NCBI GenBank assembly: GCA_014803415.1
Contig: JAAVBZ010000045.1
Coordinates: forward strand, 266,920 to 330,919
Length of the DNA stretch: 64,000 nt
Direction: 5' to 3'
Source of the DNA: Lachnospiraceae bacterium
Lineage (GTDB): Bacteria; Bacillota; Clostridia; Lachnospirales; Lachnospiraceae
In this document: positions 30,124 through 40,496 of the stretch, piece by piece
Numbering within the stretch: the first letter of the stretch is position 1
Layout of the letters: every line of letters begins with the position of its first letter
Translations under genes and position numbers: made by a program
Notes under the pieces: generated by a model
Told to the model about the DNA's origin: nothing
Databases searched by the model: none
Seen by the model: only the letters and a program-made list of their open reading frames with translations

Positions 30124-31230
30124 CTATTTTTGTTTACATTGTAACCCCACATTTAAAACAAATCCAATTCCGATAAAAGAACTGATCAGTGATGTCAATC
30201 CATAGCTTAAAAAGGGCAGCGGCAGTCCCGTATTGGGAAGCAGATATGTTACAACGCCGATATTGATAAAACCCTGAAATCCCAGTTGGGCACCAACACC
30301 GGCTGCAATGAGCGTTCCCGCCATATCATTTGCCCTTCTCGCAACCAGAAAACATTCTATACTGATCAGCATAAGCAGAATAACTACAACGCTGGCTCCC
30401 ACAAAACCAAATTCCTCTCCTATCACAGCGTATATAAAGTCGGTCTGCTGTTCTGCAATAAAATTGGCATTTTTAACTGAACTGATCTGGTTGTTTTTAT
30501 AACCTTTTCCTGTAAGCTGACCGGATCCTATAGCCATAACAGAATATTCCTGCTGGTAACCCAGAGAATTGGCGAATTCTTCTTTATGAAAGAACGCCAC
30601 GATTCTGTTCTTTTGATATTCCGGAATGATCTTCTGATCAGGCTGCAGAATAAGCGTGATCAGGATCACCAGTGCAGGTATTGCCACAGCAAGAAATCCA
30701 ACGATCACTTTCCAGCTGATCCCGCCTATAAACATGATAACTGCAAAAATAATACAGATAACTATTGTGGTGGAAAGATCCGGCTGCTTCAGGACAAGAG
30801 CCGCCGGCAGGGCGAATAATATCACCGTCAGCGTAATATACTTAAATGTATTTAAATCTTTTTGATGCTTTGAAATAAAATAAGACAAAAACAGGATAAT
30901 AAAAACTTTTGCAATTTCCGAAGGCTGGAATCTGATGCCACCGATATCCAGCCATCTTTGAGCATTATTGCTTTCATCACCCATAAAAATAACTAAAGTA
31001 AGCAATACCAGATTTAAAATATAAATCAGCCATGAAAAACTTAAAATTACCGAATAATCAAATAAAGATAACACAATCATCAGAAAAACGCCGACGGCAA
31101 AACCTGCGATCTGCCTTGACTGCAGAGATTCTTCGGCACTGCCGACAGCGATGATTCCGATTACCGCTAAAGCAATTACCATGATCAAAAGTTTAAAATT
31201 ATAATTCAGTATTTTATAATGCTTTAACAT
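30124..31230 (-). CDS. rodA: FtsW/RodA/SpoVE family SEDS protein
   Basis: GGIRFQPSEIAKVFIILFLSYFISKHQ, GSGQLTGKGYKNN, FIAEQQTDFIYAVIGEEFGF, LPLPFLSYGLTSLISSFIGIG. Confidence 0.93.
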   Translation of the reverse strand: MLKHYKILNYNFKLLIMVIALAVIGIIAVGSAEESLQSRQIAGFAVGVFLMIVLSLFDYSVILSFSWLIYILNLVLLTLVIFMGDESNNAQRWLDIGGIRFQPSEIAKVFIILFLSYFISKHQKDLNTFKYITLTVILFALPAALVLKQPDLSTTIVICIIFAVIMFIGGISWKVIVGFLAVAIPALVILITLILQPDQKIIPEYQKNRIVAFFHKEEFANSLGYQQEYSVMAIGSGQLTGKGYKNNQISSVKNANFIAEQQTDFIYAVIGEEFGFVGASVVVILLMLISIECFLVARRANDMAGTLIAAGVGAQLGFQGFINIGVVTYLLPNTGLPLPFLSYGLTSLISSFIGIGFVLNVGLQCKQK

Positions 31231-31258
31231 AATTAGACCTTTCAATAAAACTTACTTC

Positions 31259-31528
31259 TCATTTGCTATGTAGATCAAGAATCGGGATGTTTGCATATAA
31301 AGTAGGCACTTTAGATTCATGTCCTTTGACCCCGGTCTTACTAATCTGTATTTCCATACTCTCAGTATCGATCTTCATATATTTTGATATCACTTTTGCA
31401 ATATCTGTTTTAATCATTTCCATCATTTCGGGGGAACAATTTACCCTGTCGGAAATCAGCAGGATCTTAAGTCTGTCCTTAGCGATTTCCCTTGATTTTT
31501 TTCTTCCAAAAAAATTCTTAAATCCCAT
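31259..31528 (-). CDS. minE: Cell division topological specificity factor MinE
   Basis: MGFKNFFGRKKSREIAKDRLKILLISDRVNCSPEMMEMIKTDIAKVISKYM; track start 31627 overlaps minD and is rejected. Confidence 0.92.
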   Translation of the reverse strand: MGFKNFFGRKKSREIAKDRLKILLISDRVNCSPEMMEMIKTDIAKVISKYMKIDTESMEIQISKTGVKGHESKVPTLYANIPILDLHSK

Positions 31529-31538
31529 AAGCCACCTC

Positions 31539-32330
31539 CTAATTTTTGTGGAAAATACCGGACACTTTTGTCCAGAAAGAAACTCCTTTATCAAACTCGA
31601 TAAAGGGCGTTTCTTTTCCCGCAACACGATAGCATATATTTTGATATGCTTTCCCTGCCAAAGTATTATTTCCCACCAGAGGTTCCCCCTGATTGGTTGC
31701 GATCACAACATTTTCATCATCAGGAACGATCCCGATAAGGGGAATGGACAGAATATCCACTACGTCTGCAGCACTCATCATTTCCCCGCGTTTCACCATA
31801 TCATAACGCAGTCTGTTAATGATCAGATCGATCTGCTTAAATTCATTGGCTTCCAAAAGACCAATGATCCTGTCAGCATCTCTGATCGCCGAGACCTCCG
31901 GAGTGGTGACCACCAGCGCTCTGTCAGCACCGGCTATGGCATTTTTAAATCCTTGTTCTATACCGGCCGGACAGTCAAGGATAATATAGTCAAACTGCTC
32001 TCTGAGCTGATTGATCATTTTAACCATTTGTTCTGGATTTACGGCTGTTTTATCCTGTGTTTGTGCCGAAGGCATCAGATAAAGACTGGGATGCCTTTTG
32101 TCCTTAATAAGGGCCTGTTTGATCCGGCATTTATTCTGGGCCACATCTACCAGGTTATAAACGATCCGGTTTTCCAGTCCCATAACCACATCCAGATTAC
32201 GAAGACCGATATCCGTATCAATAAGAACTACCTTTTTGCCCATAGCTGCCAGACCAGTACCTACGTTTGCTGATGTGGTGGTCTTTCCCACACCGCCTTT
32301 CCCTGACGTGACGACAATTACTTCACTCAT
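31539..32330 (-). CDS. minD: Septum site-determining ATPase MinD
   Basis: VTSGKGGVGKTTTSANVGTGLAAMGKKVVLIDTDIGLRNLDVVMGLENRIVYNLVDV. Confidence 0.97.
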   Translation of the reverse strand: MSEVIVVTSGKGGVGKTTTSANVGTGLAAMGKKVVLIDTDIGLRNLDVVMGLENRIVYNLVDVAQNKCRIKQALIKDKRHPSLYLMPSAQTQDKTAVNPEQMVKMINQLREQFDYIILDCPAGIEQGFKNAIAGADRALVVTTPEVSAIRDADRIIGLLEANEFKQIDLIINRLRYDMVKRGEMMSAADVVDILSIPLIGIVPDDENVVIATNQGEPLVGNNTLAGKAYQNICYRVAGKETPFIEFDKGVSFWTKVSGIFHKN

Positions 32331-32374
32331 TGTTTGACCTCCTAAATGAATTAATCTCGTCCCCTGAAGAGCTT

Positions 32375-33058
32375 CTATTCAGGCAGCTCACTCAGTAATT
32401 CTTTGGTAAGGGAATCCATTACGACTTTGTCATTTTTTACGTAAGCGATTTTCGGCTGTATCTTAGGTTTTATGGACCATTTTGGCATTTTTTCTTTTGT
32501 ATTATATTTGAAATCACCAATTTTTAATCTTTCAGGTGACATTTCAAGCGCTGCTACATAATGTCCTGCACTGCCGTTTCCGCCTGCATAGGCTTCGCCA
32601 TAGAGGCCTCCCAGTACAATAATATCTTTTGCGGAGATAATGGCTGAACCGGGATAAATATCTCCCAGTATGACAATACTTGATTCTGTTTCCAGTACCT
32701 GACCGTTCTTTAACGTACCTTTATAGAACTGCCCCTCACTGCCCGTTGCAGACCCTTCAGAAAAATCAGACTGAGAAATTGCTTTCACAAACTGCCTGTC
32801 AGTTTCCTTATCATCTGAGACAATGCACAAAATATGGATCATGGAATTTTCCGATATGGCATCCAAAACCTGATTTTCTTCTTCCTCGGAAAGCTTCCTT
32901 CCTTTGATGGAAAGTGCCATTTTCGCTTCTCCGAAAAAGCTGCTGGATTCTTTAAATTTCATTGTTATTTCCAATAACAATTCTTCAAAAGTAAGCTCCG
33001 GATCAAGATGAAGTACTATGCCATTTGGAAAACTTTTTATTATAACTGAATTTTTCAA
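32375..33058 (-). CDS. minC: Septum site-determining protein MinC
   Basis: ESSIVILGDIYPGSAIISAKDIIVLGGLYGEAYAG; position upstream of minD. Confidence 0.92.
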   Translation of the reverse strand: MKNSVIIKSFPNGIVLHLDPELTFEELLLEITMKFKESSSFFGEAKMALSIKGRKLSEEEENQVLDAISENSMIHILCIVSDDKETDRQFVKAISQSDFSEGSATGSEGQFYKGTLKNGQVLETESSIVILGDIYPGSAIISAKDIIVLGGLYGEAYAGGNGSAGHYVAALEMSPERLKIGDFKYNTKEKMPKWSIKPKIQPKIAYVKNDKVVMDSLTKELLSELPE

Positions 33059-33070
33059 TTTTCTGCTCCT

Positions 33071-35941
33071 TTAGTCTGTCTGTTCTGTGCTGGCACCAAG
33101 CTGCATGGCGCTTCCTGTTATCAGATCTTCTTCATCGGCAAGATCAAAATAATAACTGATAACATCTTTGGTAGTTTGTGCTGCATAATTGGAAGAATAT
33201 CCATACGCAATTCTGGTAGCTATGGCGATCTCAGGGTTTTCATAAGGTGCATAGCAGACAAACAATGCGTGGTTGGTACGGCTTGTCCTCTCTTCTGCGG
33301 TACCCGTTTTACCTGCAACATTTACCTTAAGATCATTAAAATATGACTTAGATTCTATTACCTGGCGCATGCCGGTGTGGATGGCATTCCACTGAGCATC
33401 TGTCATCTCTACGGTATTTCTTACATTAGCCTCCATTTCCATAAGAGGAATGCCGCTGCGATCCGTAACTTTATCAATCAAAGTAAGGTCATAACAGGTT
33501 CCGCTATTAGCGACTGTCGTTACGTATCTTGCAAGCCCTACTGTCGTAAAACTGTTAGTACCTTGTCCGATCGCGGAACGAACCGCATCGATATCGGAAA
33601 TCTGAGGCTGGGATTCCTCGATCTCTATTCCGGAAGTCTCTGAAAGACCATACATATCCGCATACTCTGCAAGCTTTTCAAGACCTGCATTAGAAGAATA
33701 AGTATCTCCTGTCATACCCAGCTGATAAGCCAGTTCATAGAAAAAGACATTGCAGGAATTCTTGATCCCGCCTGACACATTTAATGAACCATGGCCGCCC
33801 CTGCCATAGATCCAACACCTTGGCGGCTGTTCTATCTTATCAAAAATACCGGTACAGGAAAAAGTAGTGGAAGTGGTAATAACGCCTTCCTTTAATCCTG
33901 CTGTGGCAGAGACCATCTTAAAAGTAGATCCGGGCGCTGTTTTCTGCTGGGTCGCATAATTGATCATAGGCGTAGACTGGTCATTCAGCAGCTTGGAAAA
34001 ATATGCTGCGTCTACACCGTTTGCCATTTTATTGTTGTTGTAACCCGGATAGGATACCAGCGCAAGTACATCTCCGGTATTAACATCTGTGATCACGATA
34101 GATCCGCTGCAGGGATCAAGCGCCAGCTGGGCAGGTGTAATATCCAGATTAAGAATTCTGTCCATCATAAAATTATAGGAAGAAAGGGAACCGTTCCTAA
34201 GCTTCTGGATTTCTTCTTCATCAATATCCACGATATCCTGTTCCAACAGGATCAGACATATTTCACGTCCCGTTACGGTATCATCTTTGATCATATATTT
34301 ATACATGCTTTTTGCAAAATCATTATTTTCGTCAAGTTGTTCAAACACATACTCTACGATCTTATTATAGATTTCTTCCGAATCAGAGTATTGACTTTCC
34401 AGACTGAGTCTGCTCACATCGATCCAGTTTCGTGAAATACAGTAATTCAGATATTCATTTAAACTGATGACCTCTTCCGTGGTCCATGCAATATAGGTCT
34501 TATCTCCCGTATCCACTTTACTTCTGTCAATAATCCCATCATCATACAGAAGTTTTGCTATAAAACTTTCATATACCTGGTATTCAAGGATCAGATCCTC
34601 ATAAGGAGTTTTTGTTTCATACAATTCTGTTCGAAGTTTTTCAAAAACGGATTCCTTTCTTGACAGGAATTTTTCATATACAGCTTTTTCATTTTCACCG
34701 CTTCCCGGTTCTTTAAAATGATTTACATCAATGACATTATTATTGATCAATGCAAAATAAACATCATAAATAGGAATCTTGATCTTACTGTTGCTGACAT
34801 TTTCCGTATTAAATTCCCTGGCGTTAATAATATTGGAATACAAAATACTTGCAAGTTTCTGTTCCAGAATTTTATAAGCGGCGATCTGCAGATCTCTGTC
34901 AATAGTCAGATATACATCATTTCCTGCTGTGGATTCCACATAATTGCTGGTTTCGATCACTTTACCCACACTGTTGACAAAAACTGTTTCACTTCCCTTT
35001 TTACCCTGAAGCCAGGATTCCATGGATCGCTCAATCCCCAGTTTTCCAACTGTATCATTCAGGTCATAGGTACTGTTGCCGTTTTCATCCTGAAGCTCCT
35101 TTAAATCATCCTGATCCACTTTACCGGTATAGCCAATGATATGAGAAAAATAGATACTGTCTTCATATTTTCGAATGGTATCTTCTACAATAGATACCCC
35201 TTCCAGTTCATTACAGTTTTCCATAATAACTGCCACAGTCTCTTCACTGACATCCGTTGCCACTGTTGTTGCAATATACTTTTGATAGGAATTGGTATTC
35301 ATATCGTAACGGATGGTAAGGATCTTTAAGACCTCTTCTCTGGAAAATCCTTTTCCGGGAATAAAGGTATCCTCTGTGTCTTCCCTGGTGTATTGTCCGA
35401 TACGGAACCTGTCCCATCCGCATAAATAATCAACTACTTCAGAGGCAGTTGCAGTCTTCTCTTTTTCTTCCAGTTTATCTATGGTGGCATGTCCATAAAC
35501 ATCGGCAAGGAACCGAAGAAGCTGTGTTCCCTCTACAGCAAACGCATAATTGTAATTTTTATCAAGTACGATCTTAAAGTCACTGACTGTAGTATCGCCG
35601 TTTCTTTCAATCATCTGAATCAATGTATAAATAGTACTGTTCAGATTGAAATTCTTCATTTTGCCGCTTTCATAAACATCCTCGATCGTTACAGAATGTG
35701 CCAGTTCATTATAAGCAAGACGATTGCCGTTTCGGTCATAAATGTTACCGCGGCTTCCTGGAATGGTTCTTTCCTTCATGATCTTAGTCTGAAAAGAATC
35801 CAGATAATTTTCTCCGTTCACAATCTGAAGATCAAAAATCCTGTTTATAACAACAGCTGTCAAGGCTGCCATAATTAGGATCAGAACAAATATACGCGAT
35901 GTGATCAAATTGAAAAAATTTTCTTTAAAATTCTCAAACAA
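33071..35941 (-). CDS. mrdA: Penicillin-binding protein 2 with large internal insertion
   Basis: GSRGNIYDRNGNRLAYNE; TAPGSTFKMVS, NSCNVFF, VAGKTGTAEE; next to mreD and minC. Confidence 0.93.
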   Translation of the reverse strand: MFENFKENFFNLITSRIFVLILIMAALTAVVINRIFDLQIVNGENYLDSFQTKIMKERTIPGSRGNIYDRNGNRLAYNELAHSVTIEDVYESGKMKNFNLNSTIYTLIQMIERNGDTTVSDFKIVLDKNYNYAFAVEGTQLLRFLADVYGHATIDKLEEKEKTATASEVVDYLCGWDRFRIGQYTREDTEDTFIPGKGFSREEVLKILTIRYDMNTNSYQKYIATTVATDVSEETVAVIMENCNELEGVSIVEDTIRKYEDSIYFSHIIGYTGKVDQDDLKELQDENGNSTYDLNDTVGKLGIERSMESWLQGKKGSETVFVNSVGKVIETSNYVESTAGNDVYLTIDRDLQIAAYKILEQKLASILYSNIINAREFNTENVSNSKIKIPIYDVYFALINNNVIDVNHFKEPGSGENEKAVYEKFLSRKESVFEKLRTELYETKTPYEDLILEYQVYESFIAKLLYDDGIIDRSKVDTGDKTYIAWTTEEVISLNEYLNYCISRNWIDVSRLSLESQYSDSEEIYNKIVEYVFEQLDENNDFAKSMYKYMIKDDTVTGREICLILLEQDIVDIDEEEIQKLRNGSLSSYNFMMDRILNLDITPAQLALDPCSGSIVITDVNTGDVLALVSYPGYNNNKMANGVDAAYFSKLLNDQSTPMINYATQQKTAPGSTFKMVSATAGLKEGVITTSTTFSCTGIFDKIEQPPRCWIYGRGGHGSLNVSGGIKNSCNVFFYELAYQLGMTGDTYSSNAGLEKLAEYADMYGLSETSGIEIEESQPQISDIDAVRSAIGQGTNSFTTVGLARYVTTVANSGTCYDLTLIDKVTDRSGIPLMEMEANVRNTVEMTDAQWNAIHTGMRQVIESKSYFNDLKVNVAGKTGTAEERTSRTNHALFVCYAPYENPEIAIATRIAYGYSSNYAAQTTKDVISYYFDLADEEDLITGSAMQLGASTEQTD

Positions 35942-36452
35942 ATTTTCTTGCTCTCCTTTGTTCCCCGTCTTCCAGTTTTTTATTTATCCATAATACCAGT
36001 GGATAAAACAGCAGCGTTACTAATATGGTATAAACCATTTCAGGGAAAATAATATGTAAAAGATAATAGGTAAACTGAAATCTTCCTCTCATTAAAAACA
36101 GAACCATATAACAAAGCAGTCCATAACCAAGGTCACTGACCAAGATCAGAAAAAGGGGCAGTTTGATTTCTTCCGGATAAAAGATTTTGTTGAATTTACC
36201 GTTAGCATATCCAATATACATATAGATCATGGCGTACAGACCGATCACACTGCCAAAAAAAATATCTGCCAGCATTCCGCAAAAAAATCCAAACATCAGA
36301 CCGGTCTTTTCCCCTCTCATAAAACCGAAAGAAGCTGTCAGCACTATCATCAGATTGGGAATGATACCGCCAAATGCAATTGCTTTAAAAACCGTTGTCT
36401 GCAATATAAAGCATGAAATAATCAATAAGAAAGAAACTAAAACTCTCCTCAT
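35934..36452 (-). CDS. mreD: Rod shape-determining protein MreD
   Basis: Multi-TM small protein in mreBCD order; FGFMRGEKTGLMFGFFCGMLADIFFGSVIGLYAM. Confidence 0.9.
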   Translation of the reverse strand: MRRVLVSFLLIISCFILQTTVFKAIAFGGIIPNLMIVLTASFGFMRGEKTGLMFGFFCGMLADIFFGSVIGLYAMIYMYIGYANGKFNKIFYPEEIKLPLFLILVSDLGYGLLCYMVLFLMRGRFQFTYYLLHIIFPEMVYTILVTLLFYPLVLWINKKLEDGEQRRARKFV

Positions 36453-37324
36453 TATTCTTCTCCCGCAGCCTGTTTCTTCTCGGTAATGACCAATACCTCT
36501 TCCAGATGCTCAAAATCTACAGCCGGTGTAATGAGACCTGATTTCGTCAGATTATTGGCATCTACATTGATGGTGGATATGTAACCGATCAAAATTCCCG
36601 GCAGATATTTATCACTGACATGAGAAGTAACGATCTTGTCTCCCTCTACCACTCTGTCTTCACTGTCTATCAGCATTTCAAAGCTTATGACGCCATCCGC
36701 ATACAGTTTCAGATCCCCTGTTACGATCAATCTGTCTGAAGTTGATAAGACCATGCCGCTGACATTGGAGTTATCTGAAATGATAGAAAGAACTTTGGAC
36801 CAATTGGGCCCAACATCAATAATTCTTCCCACAAGACCGCTTCCTGCCATTACATTCATATCGATCTCAAGTCCATCTTCATATCCTTTATCTATGGTAA
36901 AGGAATGGAACCAATTTCCGGAATCCTTTGCAATGATCCTGGCTCCCACTTTATCATATTCATCATACTGGACATCCAGATCGTATAATTCCCTTAAGTT
37001 CGTCAGTTCATATCGATCCTGCTGAAGTCTGATATTCTCCATGGTCAGTTCATCGATCTGGGCTTTTAGTTCTTCATTTTCACTAAGGAGGGATCTGATC
37101 TCTACAAGTTCCTGAGATCGGGCATTCAGCCAGTATCCTGCCTTGCTGATTCCTTCCTGCAGGGGGACTATAACAAAGCCTCCTGCGGCACTGATTGGTG
37201 CACTTAAAAAATTAGTATTAAATGTCAATACTATTAGACCCGTACAAATTATTGTTAAAATAAAAAGGAGATATTTACCGGGTAATGTAAACTTTTCTCC
37301 TTTTCTTTTTATTACCGGACTCAT
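36452..37324 (-). CDS. mreC: Rod shape-determining protein MreC
   Basis: ENEELKAQIDELTMENIRLQ coiled coil, VMAGSGLVGRIIDVGPNWSKVLSIISDNSNVSGMV. Confidence 0.93.
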   Translation of the reverse strand: MSPVIKRKGEKFTLPGKYLLFILTIICTGLIVLTFNTNFLSAPISAAGGFVIVPLQEGISKAGYWLNARSQELVEIRSLLSENEELKAQIDELTMENIRLQQDRYELTNLRELYDLDVQYDEYDKVGARIIAKDSGNWFHSFTIDKGYEDGLEIDMNVMAGSGLVGRIIDVGPNWSKVLSIISDNSNVSGMVLSTSDRLIVTGDLKLYADGVISFEMLIDSEDRVVEGDKIVTSHVSDKYLPGILIGYISTINVDANNLTKSGLITPAVDFEHLEEVLVITEKKQAAGEE

Positions 37325-38331
37325 TTACTCATTCCTTCAATAGCATAAGCAACTGATTTGTAATTATCATCCTTAATGATCTTAGAAAGTCCAAGTGCGA
37401 CGCTGGTCACAGGATTTTCTGACATATTTACATTCAGACCGGTTCCGCTGTGGATCATTTCAGCCAAATGACTTACCTGGGAAGCTCCACCGGTAAGATA
37501 AATGCCATGTCTGTAAATATCTGCTGCAAGTTCCGGAGGTGTCCTTTCAAGAATGACCTTAACACTGTCTATAATGGTATAGAAATGTTCGATCAGACAT
37601 TCATCGATCATCTGCGTGGGAAGCTCTCTCTCGACAGGAAGTCCCGTTACGATATCACGTCCGTAAACAACGGCACCTTTCTTCTCTTTTTCCAGTTCCT
37701 TTAAAGACATCTTCACATTTTCGGCCGTTTTACCTCCGATGATAAGGCTGAACTGTTTTCTTACAGCAGCACGTATTGCATCATCAAATTTAAGTCCGCC
37801 CACCTTGATCAGCTTGCTTAAAACAATACCGCCTAAAGAAAGGATAGATATTTCCGTAGTATCATAGCCTACATTAACGGTCATAACACCCTGGGAATTC
37901 TTAACATCTATATCCATACCAAGACCATCGGCCACGGCTTTCTCCACTACTAAGATCTTTTTAGCTTTTACTCCGGCATCCTTGATAAGATCATAGAAAG
38001 CTCTTTTTTCAACTTCAGTAATATCAGAAGGAACTGCAATATAATAATCAGCCGGCCTGACATTGCTTCTTGAAAGATCACTTACAAAATACTTGACCAA
38101 AAGCTCCATATTCTTAATATCTGCGATGACTCCATTGGAAAGCGGATAAGAAATATGAATATTGGAGGGTGCTTTTTCATACATTTCAAACGCAGAGTCC
38201 CCATAGGCAAACAAATTATTTTTGTTTTCAATGGCAATCATATTTTTTTCGACTAAAATAGTGTCATCCGTTCTGTTATAAATTTTAATGTTGCTGGTAC
38301 CCAGATCGATACCAAATGCATTGTTAGACAA
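37321..38331 (-). CDS. mreB: MreB-like actin-family rod shape protein
   Basis: FGIDLGTSNIKIYNR, YPLSNGVIADIKNMELLVKYF, VVEKAVADGLGMDID, GIYLTGGASQVSHLAEMI. Confidence 0.9.
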   Translation of the reverse strand: MSNNAFGIDLGTSNIKIYNRTDDTILVEKNMIAIENKNNLFAYGDSAFEMYEKAPSNIHISYPLSNGVIADIKNMELLVKYFVSDLSRSNVRPADYYIAVPSDITEVEKRAFYDLIKDAGVKAKKILVVEKAVADGLGMDIDVKNSQGVMTVNVGYDTTEISILSLGGIVLSKLIKVGGLKFDDAIRAAVRKQFSLIIGGKTAENVKMSLKELEKEKKGAVVYGRDIVTGLPVERELPTQMIDECLIEHFYTIIDSVKVILERTPPELAADIYRHGIYLTGGASQVSHLAEMIHSGTGLNVNMSENPVTSVALGLSKIIKDDNYKSVAYAIEGMSK

Positions 38332-38346
38332 AGCTGATTCTCCTTT

Positions 38347-39072
38347 CTATAGTAAGCCCTTTTCACTGAGACTGGTATAACATCCATTTCCGATAATGAT
38401 ATGATCGATAACAGGTATCTCTACCAGTTCTCCTGCTTCTTTTATCTTGCTTGTAATTAATATATCCTGTCTGCTCGGCATGGCATCACCGCTTGGATGA
38501 TTATGCAGCAGCATAACATTGGATGCCTGACATTTAAAAGCACGGACAAATACTTCTCTTGGAGATAACAGGGAAGCATTTACTGTGCCTATGGATAATA
38601 CATATTTTTCAATCAGATGCAGCTTATTATCCAGGGATAATAGTAATATTTTTTCCTTTTCTTCATGCCGCAGCTCTTCCATAAAATAATCCGCTACCGT
38701 TTCAGGCGTGTCAAATTTGAGAGCGTTTTCGGCCCTTTCTTTAGCCATTCGCTTGGAAAGCTCCGCGATACATTTGATCTTAACGGCTTTTACTTCTCCG
38801 ATTCCGGGAATTTCCATAAGTTCCGGAAGGGAAATATGATGCAGCGCATTCAGCCCCTTTTCTCTGCTGTTTGACAAAGAAAGTACTTTGCCTGCCAGCT
38901 GCAGCGCCGGACAGTTCCTGGTGCCTGTCCTAAGAATGATGGCAAGAAGTTCTGTTTCCGACAGACTTTCAGGACCCAGTCTTAAAAATTTCTCATAGGG
39001 CTGGTCTTCATCGCGTGTTATTGTTGATAGATTTTGTTTCATAAATTCCTTTCCGGCTCTTTCTCTCATCAT
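38347..39072 (-). CDS. radC: RadC family protein (JAB/MPN domain)
   Basis: GPESLSETELLAIILRTG, LLHNHPSGDAMPSRQDILITSKIKEAGELVEIPVIDHIIIG. Confidence 0.95.
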   Translation of the reverse strand: MMRERAGKEFMKQNLSTITRDEDQPYEKFLRLGPESLSETELLAIILRTGTRNCPALQLAGKVLSLSNSREKGLNALHHISLPELMEIPGIGEVKAVKIKCIAELSKRMAKERAENALKFDTPETVADYFMEELRHEEKEKILLLSLDNKLHLIEKYVLSIGTVNASLLSPREVFVRAFKCQASNVMLLHNHPSGDAMPSRQDILITSKIKEAGELVEIPVIDHIIIGNGCYTSLSEKGLL

Positions 39073-39187
39073 AAAGTCAGATTGGAAAATCTATGATGCT
39101 TCTCATTTGCATATGAAATTATCTTAACACAGAAAGCACTTTATGTATACCGATTTCATGGAATTTTTACAAGTTTCCTGCTGTAAT

Positions 39188-40495
39188 TTATTCCGTAAAA
39201 CCATCAAATTCTAACGAAACAATCCCTGCATCGACAAGCTTCTGTAACGATTTCATAATGCCGAATTTACCATGCTGCCAGGTAAGCCCTCCCTGGAAAT
39301 ATACTGCGTAAGGCGGTTTGATAGGACCGTCTGCACTCAGTTCTATGGAAGATCCCGATACAAAAGCTCCTGCGGCCATGATAACAGGGCTGTCATAACC
39401 GGGCATATCCCAAGGCTCTGGCGTAACATGACCATCTACTGCCGCTGCCTGCTGGATTCCCTGGCAGAATGCAATAACACCTTCCGGATTTCCAAACGTT
39501 ACGGCCTGAATAATATCATGGCGGTCTTCCTTCCCATCCGGTACTACGGAAAAGCCCAGATTTTCATATATATTAGCGGCAAAGACAGCGCTCTTTAATG
39601 CATTCGAAGTGACGCTGGGCGCCAGAAATAATCCCTGATAAAAAGAATTCAGTACCTGAAGGGAGGCACCAACCTCTTTGCCAAGTCCCGGTGAAGTAAG
39701 ACGATAAGCCGCATTTTCAATACATTCTTTTTTCCCGGCAAGGTACCCTCCTATCGGAGCCAGACCGCCGCCGGGATTTTTGATCAGTGATCCCACCACC
39801 AGATCTGCCCCTACATCGGAAGGCTCTAAAGTTTCCGTAAATTCTCCATAACAATTATCCACCATGCAAAGGACGTCCGGTTTGATGCCTTTTATAAAGC
39901 GGATCAACTCTCCGATCCGTGCAACAGACAAGGTAGGTCTCGTCTGATATCCCTTGGAACGTTGTATGGTCACCAGCCTGGTTCTGTCATTTACAGCCTT
40001 TCTGATCCCCTCAAGATCAAAGCCCCCATCCTGCAATAGATCCACCTGACTGTAAGAGATCCCATATTCTTTTAAAGACCCTTTTGAAGGTCTGATCCCG
40101 ATGACCTCCTCTAAGGTATCATAGGGTTTGCCTACAGGAGAAAGCAGTTCATCTCCGGGTCTTAAGTTACTCATCAGTGCAAGCGCAAGCGCATGGGTTC
40201 CGCATGTGATCTGAGGACGCACCAGCGCATCCTGTGTGTGAAAAATATCTGCATAAACAGCTTCCAGTGTATCTCTTCCCAGATCATTATATCCGTAACC
40301 TGTAGTTCCCAGAAGACAGGCTTCACTGACTTTGTTTTTTTGCATGGCTTTGATCACTTTCAGCTGGTTATATTCGGATACATGATCGATCTCATCAAAT
40401 CGGTCTTTTAAGGAATTCCATATTTTTTCAGAATATCCATATACCTCTTTGCTGATTCCCATCTGCTCATAGATCGTTTCTTTTGAAATACTCAT
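39188..40495 (-). CDS. Methionine gamma-lyase family / aluminium-resistance-type PLP protein
   Basis: TTGYGYNDLGRDTLEAVYADIF, RPQITCGTHALALALMSNLRPGDELLS, GSLIKNPGGGLAPIGGYLAG. Confidence 0.9.
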   Translation of the reverse strand: MSISKETIYEQMGISKEVYGYSEKIWNSLKDRFDEIDHVSEYNQLKVIKAMQKNKVSEACLLGTTGYGYNDLGRDTLEAVYADIFHTQDALVRPQITCGTHALALALMSNLRPGDELLSPVGKPYDTLEEVIGIRPSKGSLKEYGISYSQVDLLQDGGFDLEGIRKAVNDRTRLVTIQRSKGYQTRPTLSVARIGELIRFIKGIKPDVLCMVDNCYGEFTETLEPSDVGADLVVGSLIKNPGGGLAPIGGYLAGKKECIENAAYRLTSPGLGKEVGASLQVLNSFYQGLFLAPSVTSNALKSAVFAANIYENLGFSVVPDGKEDRHDIIQAVTFGNPEGVIAFCQGIQQAAAVDGHVTPEPWDMPGYDSPVIMAAGAFVSGSSIELSADGPIKPPYAVYFQGGLTWQHGKFGIMKSLQKLVDAGIVSLEFDGFTE

Positions 40496-40496
40496 C

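Noticed and set aside
31263-32273. 336-aa + strand ORF antisense to minE/minD
   Set aside because: It is the shadow of well-conserved minus-strand genes, and its translation has no protein-like motifs
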